Shown one piece after another: positions 37,633 through 46,800 of a stretch of 64,000 nucleotides of DNA (position 1 is its first letter; every line of letters starts with the position of its first letter). The stretch comes from Paramicrosporidium saccamoebae (lineage: Eukaryota > Rozellomycota), in NCBI GenBank assembly GCA_002794465.1, contig MTSL01000159.1, positions 63,298-127,297 on the forward strand. Direction: 5' to 3'. The notes under the pieces are model-generated. The model did no database searches. It was not told the DNA's origin and saw only the letters and a list, made by a program, of their open reading frames with translations. The position numbers and the translations under genes are program-made.

Positions 37633-37735
37633 GAATCCCCGGCCTCCATGTTTAGAATTTATTTATGTCTAGTGCAAGGTTTGGGAGATAAGGGCCTCTT
37701 TGTAAACCCCTCCCACGCCGTTACGCTTGGAACAT

Positions 37736-38473
37736 TTAAGAGAATAGCTCAGGGAAGATGGTGGGGAGTTCATGCACTTTGGACATTTGCTTCATGCCTT
37801 TCGAGCTTGGAACGACCGAATCTCCAGTTTCAACAACCTGGGCACCATTCCATCCCCGCGATAGGGCAACCTCTACATTTTTTTTGCGATCATCCACAAA
37901 GTACAACTGTCCTGGCTTTGCATTCAGCAAATTCTCGACCCTGATATAAGATTCCACGTTGGGCTTTAGATAATATCCCTGGGATGTATGGTCGCCGTAC
38001 ACAATGGCATTGACCAGCTTGTGGACACCTAATTCGGAGAGTACACGTTCCGCATGCATGACGCCAGAATTTGTGTAGATGACAATGTTGGCTTTTACAG
38101 AATCTAGCACACTGAACAGTGCATGATCAATGTCGATGAGATTATAGTCGATAGTATTGTCAAGGAATTCTTCATAGGTTCTTGGATTCACATCATGTTC
38201 TGCCATCAGACCGCGGATAGCCAGTCCGTAGCCTCGATAGTATTGTTCATCTAGCTGGTTAGCTTCAGCTTCAGTGCATTTTATGGAGTGCGCAATGTAG
38301 CTACGGTTAGCGGTTATCAGAGACTCGAGTAAACCCGAGGCGGCCGAGTACAGGGTATCGTCAAGGTCGAGTAACAACGTTCGTTCCTTGGTAAGCTCTC
38401 TCAATATCTTATGCGCAGGCCTAGCGGCTGCTACCAGAGCTGCAAATGCGCATGCAAGTGGGACAATGTACAT
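37736..38473 (-). CDS. Secreted HAD hydrolase, SDT1-type pyrimidine 5'-nucleotidase-like (array copy 1)
   Basis: HAD-superfamily phosphatase of the Sdt1/Phm8 (pyrimidine 5'-nucleotidase) kind. 245 residues, single exon. Unlike the cytosolic yeast enzymes it begins with a signal peptide (MYIVPLACAFAALVAAARP). Motif I LLLDLDDTLY has nucleophile Asp36 and acid Asp38; motif II is IVIYTNSGVMHAERVL; the motif III Lys is in YYLKPNVESY; motif IV is YFVDDRKKNVEVA. The cap segment QYYRGYGLAIRGLMAEHDVN is typical of the nucleotidase branch. All catalytic residues are intact, so it should be active in the secretory pathway or outside the cell. Substrate is inferred from family only. First of three head-to-tail paralogues. 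Confidence 0.85.
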   Translation of the reverse strand: MYIVPLACAFAALVAAARPAHKILRELTKERTLLLDLDDTLYSAASGLLESLITANRSYIAHSIKCTEAEANQLDEQYYRGYGLAIRGLMAEHDVNPRTYEEFLDNTIDYNLIDIDHALFSVLDSVKANIVIYTNSGVMHAERVLSELGVHKLVNAIVYGDHTSQGYYLKPNVESYIRVENLLNAKPGQLYFVDDRKKNVEVALSRGWNGAQVVETGDSVVPSSKGMKQMSKVHELPTIFPELFS

Positions 38474-38553
38474 GTGGCGATCTTAGAGGCGGCCTTTTTA
38501 TTAATTAAGATGGCGGGTGATCATGTCCAAAGGTATTGGACCAATTTACTGGA

Positions 38554-39318
38554 TTAGTTAGCAAACAAATCTGAGAAAACTGAAGGAGTATCGTATATAT
38601 ACTTGATCACCTGTATGGCGTTTTTGGAAGGCACAACAGCGTCTTCTTGGAATTCAAACACGTGTGCGACGTTCCAGCCGCGTTCCTGAGCAACCCGGAC
38701 GTTGGTTTCATTGTCATCAAGAAAATAAAGATTCGATGGATCAGATTGGAGTAGTGTCTCTACTCTTCCATAGGCTTCTTGGAATGGCTTTACAGTAAAT
38801 TCAGGGTCCATGCATTCAGCATATATCACCATGTGTACATAGGGGAGTACTCCGAGAATTTCCAGTGTCCGAGTAGTGTGCTTGATCCCCGAATTCGTAA
38901 ACACGATTACATCAGCCTCAACCTTCTTCAACAGCTCCAATAGCCTGTCATCATGTCCTATGGTTGTATAATCTACATTTTGGTCGATAAAATCTTCATA
39001 ATCCTTGAGATTGATGTTATGATCTCGCGCCAACCCTTTTGACGTCATTCCGTACTGCCGATACAGTCGAGTAGACTCTGTCTTGGCAGACTCGAAATCA
39101 TAACCAAGCTTCGTTTGGGCGTATGCGTCGATTGCCGAGATGAGGCTTGCATTCAAACCACAGGAGTGTGAATAGCAAGTATTATCGAGGTCGATCACTA
39201 GCTTTGGTCGGGACGTTAATTCCAAACGCTGAAAATGGTGGACGAATGTTGCAGCGGCAGCAGTGGATATCAAGAAGGCAAGACGAAGAAGCATATTGGC
39301 CAAAGTGAGGGACCGCAT
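38554..39318 (-). CDS. Secreted HAD hydrolase, SDT1-type (array copy 2)
   Basis: Paralogue of the preceding gene, 80 bp from it. 254 residues, with a signal peptide (LLRLAFLISTAAAATF); the start may be the first Met or the Met at residue 9. Motif I LVIDLDNTCYS (Asp43, Asp45), cap QYGMTSKGLARDHNINLKDY, motif II VIVFTNSGIKHTTRTL, motif III TVKPFQEAYGRV, motif IV LYFLDDNETNVRVAQ are complete. Extra cysteines in motif I (NTCYSHSCG) could form a disulfide, consistent with export. Overall similarity to copy 1 is modest, so the duplication is not recent. Predicted secreted phosphatase; nucleotide substrate is an inference. Confidence 0.85.
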   Translation of the reverse strand: MRSLTLANMLLRLAFLISTAAAATFVHHFQRLELTSRPKLVIDLDNTCYSHSCGLNASLISAIDAYAQTKLGYDFESAKTESTRLYRQYGMTSKGLARDHNINLKDYEDFIDQNVDYTTIGHDDRLLELLKKVEADVIVFTNSGIKHTTRTLEILGVLPYVHMVIYAECMDPEFTVKPFQEAYGRVETLLQSDPSNLYFLDDNETNVRVAQERGWNVAHVFEFQEDAVVPSKNAIQVIKYIYDTPSVFSDLFAN

Positions 39319-39577
39319 AAAGTCCGGACTGAGATATTAAATCGGATTCAAAGGATTGGACTGGTTTGATCGATCGCCATCCATATAGCAATCATGGGCA
39401 AGTAAAATACTATTTAATAGGCATATAGTAGTTTTGAGAATAATTACAGGCGTCTGCTCGATACGGGGCATAGTTAGCATATTGGCACTAATGAAGATCG
39501 ATCCTAGTTTACGCCATTTGGACTGTAATGTTTAATCAAAGGGGTTTATTTGTTAAATCCACTCGAGTATCTCATGT

Positions 39578-40303
39578 TTAGAATATATTGGGAAAGGCTT
39601 GGCGGATACTCTTGGCCCAAGGGATTGAGGCTGAATGACTGTCCTGCCCGTCTACATTTTGAACCTGGAGAATATTCCAGCCCAAACTCTGTGCAATCTC
39701 TGCACTCTTCAGATCGGCATCAACAAAGTACATGTTTTTAGTTTCCACAGCCAGGCTCTTTTGCAGCTGCTGATACGCCTCTTGCTCGGGCTTAGCACAC
39801 GCTTCAGTATTGGCAAAGTCACGATACACAATCTGATGCACAAAACCCTGGATTCCCAGTCGGAAGAGCACCTGCTGAGCATGCAAGAGTCCCAGTTCAG
39901 TAAACACGATAATGTCTGCATTCGAATTTTGCAAGCAGTCAATCAGTTTGTCGCTGGTTTTCAGAGATTCATAATCAACACGCTGTTTTACATATTCATC
40001 GTATCCACCCAGTGATTGATCGCTATTACAGGTCATTCCGACAAGCAAAGGGTGGAAATCACGCACGTAATTATCAGAGATTGCTGCTTGTTGGTTCTCG
40101 GCAAAGCAGCTTGCAAAACACTCCATGAGATACTGTCTGTTAATGTCTTCCAGATGACGATGGAATTCATGCATGGTAGAGTAAATGGTTCCATCGAGAC
40201 CTAGAACTAGCTTGGGGCGGCTGGTCAACTCTTTAAGCACGTGGGTCGATGCTGCCACAGCCGCAATTAGGGAAAGCGAGACGCATTTAAATAGGCACTG
40301 CAT
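39578..40303 (-). CDS. Secreted HAD-fold protein, apparent pseudoenzyme (array copy 3)
   Basis: Third paralogue. The Met of MQCLFKCVSLSLIAAVAAS is taken as start because it begins a signal peptide aligned with copies 1 and 2; the frame is open 48 codons further upstream. 241 residues. The fold is clearly shared (LTSRPKLVLGLDGTIYS, AKPEQEAYQQL, SLGWNILQVQN), but catalytic residues are lost: the nucleophile Asp of motif I is Gly35 (GLDGT, codon GGT), motif II reads VFTELG instead of FTNSG, and motif IV reads FVDADLKS instead of DD. A functional hydrolase is therefore unlikely. The frame is intact over its full length, so it is a maintained pseudoenzyme rather than a decayed gene. Confidence 0.82.
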   Translation of the reverse strand: MQCLFKCVSLSLIAAVAASTHVLKELTSRPKLVLGLDGTIYSTMHEFHRHLEDINRQYLMECFASCFAENQQAAISDNYVRDFHPLLVGMTCNSDQSLGGYDEYVKQRVDYESLKTSDKLIDCLQNSNADIIVFTELGLLHAQQVLFRLGIQGFVHQIVYRDFANTEACAKPEQEAYQQLQKSLAVETKNMYFVDADLKSAEIAQSLGWNILQVQNVDGQDSHSASIPWAKSIRQAFPNIF

Positions 40304-40648
40304 GTGACAATATTGTTCTTTAACAAATGAATATTCTTTTAGCAGGAAATGTAATACATTACAGACCTGGATCCCGATCTGGGCCCAGAGTCTATTTACT
40401 GTATAAATGCACCAAATACTAAATAGTGTTAGGAAGGCCATCAACAATACCGTTTAATGCAGGACTTGACAGCTCTACCCTACCAATGAGCTATTGATTA
40501 GGACGTGCATGGAATATATTGAGTGATTCAGATGTTGCGCGGTGAGTGTGAGCACAATGTCAATAGAAGTGGACGATAAGGGACTGTTTATTACTAGTTG
40601 GCATGGACTCGACGGCATAGTATACCCAAACATTGGCAAGTCAATATT

Positions 40649-40728
40649 CCATTATATCTCATTATATTCCCTTATATCTCATTATATTCCATTATATCTC
40701 GTTATATTCCATTATATCTCATTATATT
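40649..40728. repeat. 20-bp tandem repeat, four units
   Basis: Four exact-length units beginning CCATTATATCTC at 40649, 40669, 40689 and 40709, differing at one or two positions. It lies in the 578-bp spacer 40304-40881 between HAD copy 3 and the second CorA gene; the rest of the spacer shows nothing recognisable. Confidence 0.92.
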
Positions 40729-40881
40729 ATGCTATATTCTATCCCATTCCATCCCTCACCTCTGGCTTCCCTTTGCACATTTGGAACAAGAAGCCAGCTA
40801 AACATTGCAATACATACACAAATATCATGTTTTGAAACAGGCTGGTCAGTCTAGTGCCACATTTATTAAAATCTCACAAGA

Positions 40882-41949
40882 TTAGAGCCACTTTTTATAG
40901 CGACCAGCCATAAATACTATGGTAACTAATGCAACCATGGAAACCATCAACAGCCAGAATGGCAGCAGATTCGCAAAAGGGGACTCTTTTGGGAAATCCT
41001 GGAATGGCACCCTCGTGTTCATGCCCATAATTGTGCTAATTGCCATGGCGAAACCAATGACAAACGTCAGGGCCGTCATTTTTTTGACCGTCACGTTCAT
41101 GCGATGACCAGCCATTGCCAATTCAATATCGCTCTGGCCTAGGTAGTTGTCGTGCGAACGATCCAGCGCCTCCCTGAATTCGGTTAGGTCCTGACGTAGA
41201 GTCTGCAGGTGATCCTGCACATCCCTCAGATATAAAACGGTCCGCGTCTCCAGCCTGTCCATATGACGCTCTGTTAGTAGATGTATGATTTCTAATTTGG
41301 GTTGGATGAGACGGGCAAGGATGGTGGTGCGTCGATGTGCTTGATAGATGCGACGTAACATATCCGCCTGGTCAAACCTCCCCAGTGTCAATGTCAAATC
41401 TTCAATGGTGTCGACTTCAGCCTGCAAAAGCGTTGCCTGTCTGGTAAAGTCGTCCACAATCTCATCCAGGAAAATGTAGGACAGCCAGTCGCCAGTGAGA
41501 GCATTCCGCGCGTCATTCACGACGATTCTTCGGGTCAGAATTTGTGACAAAAAGGGCAAACCGACGGAGCGGATGGAGATGAGATAATGCGGGAATATTA
41601 AAAGGTAGCAGTTTGTGTTAGAGTTGGGATTATAATGCCCTTTGGACTCTCCCCTCTCCTCCAATGGGGAATGCAGCCGCCCGTAAAACTCTTCCTCGTC
41701 AAGAAGCTGCACCGAAATGAAGACGTAGGTGTCATAGCTTTCGCATTTTTCGCGCGTCTCGCCGAGCTGAATATCTTCAACTGTGAGGGGATGGACACCA
41801 AAGCTGGTTTCGAGAAAATACAAGTCGTGGGATGATGGGTGACGAATATCAAGCCAGAAAAATTCGTCGTTTGGTAATTTTTCCAACGAACTTATGGGGA
41901 CGGCACCAGTTTTGGGCTGGTACAAGAGATACTCGGCATCAGTGGCCAT
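40882..41949 (-). CDS. CorA-type Mg2+ transporter, ALR1/MNR2 branch (second paralogue)
   Basis: 355 residues from the Met of MATDAEYLLYQPKTG, chosen because similarity to the other CorA starts there; the frame is open to 42048. Seen: FFWLDIRHPSSHDLYFLETS, FGVHPLTVEDIQLGETREKC, the stalk (LYLRDVQDHLQTLRQDLTEF), a domain with DNYLGQSDIELAMAGHRMNV, then two membrane helices with the GMN filter in STIMGMNTRVPF. It is clearly paralogous to the gene at 33814-35055 (shared ESYDTYVF/CE and DxHLQTL segments) but quite diverged, and has a much shorter N-terminus. The two may serve different membranes, as Alr1 and Mnr2 do in yeast. Confidence 0.93.
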   Translation of the reverse strand: MATDAEYLLYQPKTGAVPISSLEKLPNDEFFWLDIRHPSSHDLYFLETSFGVHPLTVEDIQLGETREKCESYDTYVFISVQLLDEEEFYGRLHSPLEERGESKGHYNPNSNTNCYLLIFPHYLISIRSVGLPFLSQILTRRIVVNDARNALTGDWLSYIFLDEIVDDFTRQATLLQAEVDTIEDLTLTLGRFDQADMLRRIYQAHRRTTILARLIQPKLEIIHLLTERHMDRLETRTVLYLRDVQDHLQTLRQDLTEFREALDRSHDNYLGQSDIELAMAGHRMNVTVKKMTALTFVIGFAMAISTIMGMNTRVPFQDFPKESPFANLLPFWLLMVSMVALVTIVFMAGRYKKWL

Positions 41950-42294
41950 ATGCTTGGGCCGTGGAGAGGCTACCCTAAGAGAACCAATGAATACTGGTCG
42001 AATATTATTGGTGCATGTCAAGTTACAAGTCCTTTTAGTGTAATTCATATGAGATCCATGCGAGGCTCATACTTTACTCAAGTCTTGATCCATGTAAGGC
42101 TTAAATTTTCGATCCGGTATCCATTAACTTCCACAATTCTTGACCCGTATACATGATCTCTGAGATATAATATATCATATACTCTCTTTCACAATCTCAC
42201 AGTCCCTGGTCCGGAGGTATACTCTCATTACCTCGTACTCTTTCACGTTCCCGCACTCTCTTACAGTGAAACTTTTAACAGTTCTATCGTATTA
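41950..42294. other. Intergenic region between second CorA and TAF7
   Basis: 345 bp between divergent start codons. The half before TAF7 is CT-rich on the plus strand (ACTCTCTTTCACAATCTC, CACGTTCCCGCACTCTC), which could be a promoter pyrimidine tract. No gene or repeat array seen. It includes 99 bp of possible upstream extension of the CorA frame. Confidence 0.4.
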
Positions 42295-43239
42295 ATGACG
42301 GACGGTACGGCTTCTCAAATGACCTTGAAGATTCGCATTGGCGGGCTGGTCGAATCACCACCATTTCCGTACACATATGAGGAACAGTTTATTCTGCGTT
42401 TCCCTCCGTCAGTGGCGGCTGAACTGCGAGAAGAATTACGCGAGTCCTCTCAGCCGGATGACTTGTCCATTACCTTTACTGACACTCGTCGTGCCCAAGT
42501 CAGTTTCCATGGCCGAATGTATGTAGGAGTGCTAGTTGATTTACCCACCATTCTGGAGACGCATCGCACCTTTGACCGTTCCCAATATTACAAGACGGCT
42601 GACATTTGTCAGATGCTTCTCGTCATGCCGGATGGACCTGAGACGCAGGCCAAAATTCAGCATTATGAGGCAAACGGCTGGCAACATCCGGATGGTCTGA
42701 CACCGCCCCTCAAGGACGTCCGAACACGTCGTTTCTCACGCACAGCCTCTTACGGAAAACAAAAGGACGTGGAGGCTATTGAGAAACGGGTACAGGCGTT
42801 GCTGGACCGGGATACAGCAGCGGCGTCGTCGAGCTTTACCATTTACGACTCTATGGGAAAGACGCTACTAGTGGGTGGAGCGACAGATGGCAAGTTTGAG
42901 CCGCCAGAGGAAGGGAAAGAAGAAGACGAAGAGGAATCGGATGACGAGTTTGCTGCTGAATTGGAAGAGGCCATGTTGGCGGAGGATGCGATGGAGGTGG
43001 AAACGCAGACGGAATCGGCAGCTCCGATAGAAGATGGAGGACAAGAAATGCCAGCCGAGGAGCAGGAAGCGCCGACACCCGAACCACCGATGCCTGTACA
43101 ATCGACTGCAGTGAAGGAGCTGCAGGCAAAGATTGACGAAAGAAAGGCCCAATTGGCGTCAGTGACCAATCCTATGATCAAGGCGCGTCTGGCAGATGTC
43201 ATTAGACAATTAGAAGAAGATCTTTACTCTCGTCTGTAA
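42295..43239 (+). CDS. TAF7: TFIID subunit TAF7 (TAFII55)
   Basis: General transcription factor TFIID subunit that contacts TAF1. 314 residues, single exon. The conserved TAFII55 N-terminal domain fills about 1-130: PYTYEEQFILRFPPSVAAEL, FHGRMYVGVLVDLPTILETH, RTFDRSQYYKTADICQMLLV. Then HPDGLTPPLKDVRTRRF, typical of the domain end. The C-terminal half is acidic (EEGKEEDEEESDDEFAAEL) and finishes with a helix (VKELQAKIDERKAQLAS ... ARLADVIRQLEEDL), as in human TAF7. Length is intermediate between human (349) and shorter forms. GCN5 and a histone-fold protein in the window are related transcription-coactivator genes. Confidence 0.93.
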   Translation: MTDGTASQMTLKIRIGGLVESPPFPYTYEEQFILRFPPSVAAELREELRESSQPDDLSITFTDTRRAQVSFHGRMYVGVLVDLPTILETHRTFDRSQYYKTADICQMLLVMPDGPETQAKIQHYEANGWQHPDGLTPPLKDVRTRRFSRTASYGKQKDVEAIEKRVQALLDRDTAAASSSFTIYDSMGKTLLVGGATDGKFEPPEEGKEEDEEESDDEFAAELEEAMLAEDAMEVETQTESAAPIEDGGQEMPAEEQEAPTPEPPMPVQSTAVKELQAKIDERKAQLASVTNPMIKARLADVIRQLEEDLYSRL

Positions 43240-43269
43240 AATGTTGTAACTTGATATGAGGTGGGTTAG

Positions 43270-43402
43270 TGCGAGTTTGGTTGATGCGGGTTGGATTGAT
43301 TCGAGTTGGATCGATGCGGGTTGGATTGACGCGAGTTGAATTGATGTGGGTTGGATTGATTCGATTTGGGTTTATACGAGCTGGATTGATGCGGGTTGGG
43401 TG
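43270..43402. repeat. 15-bp tandem repeat, about nine units
   Basis: Successive 15-bp units such as TGCGGGTTGGATTGA, TTCGAGTTGGATCGA and CGCGAGTTGAATTGA downstream of the TAF7 stop, alternating between two subtypes. It fills the first third of the 589-bp spacer 43240-43828 before BRR2; the rest of the spacer shows no further structure. Confidence 0.92.
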
Positions 43403-43828
43403 TAGTCTCATGCATTGATGCAAGTTGGAACGTAATCTCATGTGATGCAAAGTGTGCGGTAACCTCATGTATGAATGCGGGCTGGGCTGTAATTTTTGCA
43501 AGACAATATCTAATACTCATTGGCGGTTCCAATCCAATGACAATCTCGCTCCCTTATACCTGGTAAAGGTGGCCATCTTACGTGTCACGCCATTTACTAA
43601 ATAGTTTTTTGTTTTACTCAACACTCATCTATAATCGTGTCAGTAGCTACATACCATATTAATAATTAAACTAAATCTTCCCCCCCCTTACAACTGCACT
43701 TGACATTATGACCAGCATTGCACCAAACACGGTTCTCACAACTTTATTCGATACCATATTTGATTCATCATCGTTTCTATCTATGTATATGCCACCACAT
43801 TTAAATCAACCTAGACAAAGGGGTCAAA

Positions 43829-46800
43829 ATGCGCACATTCGATACACCCCGGCTGACGGCTCAGATGAGTTCGGTACGGAAGGAACCTGCTGGACAAGTC
43901 GAATCATTATGGGGACGCATTAAAATGTCAGAAATGGGAAGTCGCATTTCCCATGATCGGCCTGTCATCGGCGCCCTTCCCGCCAAGAAGGAGCGCAGTC
44001 TGTTGACGGCAACGGCAGAGCTCGCTGGAATGCACTATCGGCCACGCACAAAGGAGACTACCGCCGCCTGGGAATATTTGCTGTCGTTTGTGGGCGGAAA
44101 GGTGGGAGAACAACGGGATGTGTTGGCTGCAGCTGCGGAGGAATGCTTGAGGATATTGAAAGAGGAAGGCCGCGATTTGGATAAAAAGGAGGCCGTGGAG
44201 GGAGTGCTGGGAGGGATGGATTCGGATGCGTTTGCGCAAATTACCAATTTAGCCAAACGAATTACGGATTATGCACCGGAAACGACATCGACAGCCCATG
44301 ATGACGACGATGGTGGAGTGGCGGTGGTCTTTGAGGAGGAAGACGAAGGCCAATACGCTGCTGGTGACGAGGAAGAAGATGAAGCCGAAATCCAGGCTTC
44401 AATTCCGGTCATCAGAATGGATTCGGGCTACATGCAACCACAAGAAGAGGGCGACTTTCAAGTCGAACCAGCGGACATGGCCTCGACAGAAGAAGCCTTG
44501 CAGACGGTGGACTTGGATTCGTTGGCATTCACTCAGGGTAAGGATTCTTTGATTGTAACTGATTTGCATAGGGGGACACACCATGACGAATAAGAAATGC
44601 ATCGTCCCAGAAAAGTCGAAAAAGATTAGCAAGCCTGGCTATGAAGAGATTCACATTCCAGCTCCCTCTCCAAGACCGTTGGAGGCAGGTGAGAAATTGG
44701 TACCGATTGCAACGCTTCCGGAGTGGGCACAGCTGGCATTTGCGGGAGTGGAAAAGCTGAACCGTGTGCAGAGCAGATTAAAGACGACGGCATTGGATAC
44801 GGATGACAATTTGTTGCTGTGTGCCCCAACTGGAGCTGGTAAAACCAATGTAGCTCTATTATCCATGCTCCACGAGATTGGAAAACATTGCGATTCTGAT
44901 GGCAAGATGACAGCGCCAGCACGGGACTCGTTCAAGATTGTGTACATTGCACCGATGAAAGCGCTGGTGCAAGAAATGGTCAGTAATTTTGGAAAGAAAT
45001 TGGCTCCGTTTGGACTGACCGTTGCTGAATTGACGGGAGATCAACAGCTCACCAAGGCACAAATCGCTTCGACCCAGGTCATTGTAACGACCCCCGAGAA
45101 ATGGGATATCATTACACGTAAGAACAATGACACAAGCTATACAAGATTGGTGCGGCTTGTCATTATTGATGAAATTCATTTGCTTCATGATGATCGTGGA
45201 CCTGTACTGGAGGCCATTGTGGCCCGTACTCTGCGACAGTCAGAGGAGACTCAACAATGGACTCGACTGGTGGGACTGAGCGCAACCCTTCCCAATTATA
45301 TGGATGTGGGACGGTTCCTTCGAGTGGATGTCAAGAAAAACATCTTTTATTTCGATTCTTCGTTCCGACCGTGTCCATTGGAACAACAGTTTGTGGGAAT
45401 CACTGAAAAAAGACCGCTGCAACGCAACCAAATGATGAATGAGATTGCGTATGAAAAGGTGATGGAGAGGGCAGGAGTGTCCCAAGTGTTGATTTTTGTC
45501 CATTCACGAAAGGATACGGCCAAGACGGCCAAGGCCATCAGAGATATGGCCATCCAAAAGGGCACAGTGGCCGCTCTGCTCAAAGAATCTGCCTCGAACC
45601 GACAAGCATTGGCCGCGGCCGCAGAGGAGACAAAAAATCCCGATCTACAGGATCTGTTCCCATACGGATTTGCCATGCATCATGCCGGAATGACTCGAGA
45701 AGATCGAAACTCTGTAGAGTCCATGTTTGCTGCAGGACAGATTCAGGTGCTGGTGAGCACTGCAACTTTGGCTTGGGGAGTCAACTTGCCCGCCCACACG
45801 GTCATTATTAAGGGAACGCAAGTGTACAATCCGGAAAAGGGAAGATGGTGCGAACTCAGTGCGCAGGATGTGTTGCAGATGCTTGGACGTGCCGGTCGTC
45901 CCCAATATGACACGCATGGAGAGGGAATCATTATCACCACGCATGGAGAGGTACAATTCTATCTGAGTCTGCTCAACCAGCAACTCCCCATTGAGAGTCA
46001 GCTCATCACCAAGTTGGTGGACCATTTGAATGCGGAAATTGTGCTTGGTAGTATTCGAACCCGGGATGAGGCGGTCCAATGGCTTGGCTACACCTATCTC
46101 TTTGTGCGTATGCAGCGTGACCCATTGCTATATGGTGTGGCTCCAGAAGGCCTGCTTAAGCGACGCATTGAACTAATTCACACGGCGGCCACGATTCTGG
46201 AAGAGGCAAATTTGGTGCGATATGATCGACGCTCGGGGATTCTACGCGGGACGGAACAGGGACGAATTTCAAGTCACTATTACATTGGACATGCCTCCAT
46301 GTCCACGTTTAATCAGCATCTCCGTCCCACAGCCACCGAACCGGACATTTGTCGCATCTTTTCCCTATCGCAGGAATTTCGACTGATTCCGGTGCGACAG
46401 GAAGAGCGACTTGAGTTGACTCGTCTTGCGGAAAGAGTGCCCCTACCCATCAGAGAGAATCCCGAAGAGGCCTCGGCCAAGATTAATATTCTGCTTCAGA
46501 CGTACATTTCACGACTTTCTCTGGATGGCTTTTCTTTGGCAGCAGATATGGTATATGTGACGCAGTCGGCGGGACGTATCCTCCGTGCCATTTTTGAACT
46601 CTGTCTGCGTCGAGGTTGGGCCAGGACGGCGGCTCGTTCCTTGGAATTGTGCAAAATGGTGGAACAGCGAATGTGGCGCTCCATGACTCCACTCCGTCAA
46701 TTATCCGATCTGCCAGCCGATGTTCTGCGCAAACTAGAACGCAAGGACTTTCCATGGGAGCGACTCTTTGATCTGAATGCCCAAGAGTTGGGAGAATTGA

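Noticed and set aside
40304-40447. Upstream extension of HAD copy 3 with hydrophobic segment
   Set aside because: The signal peptide aligned with the paralogues starts at 40303; the extension would bury it behind another hydrophobic stretch.
44530-44600. Frameshift or gene break in BRR2
   Set aside because: A 34-nt intron with good splice sites joins the frames and reproduces the conserved FTQG-x-H-x-MxNKKC segment.
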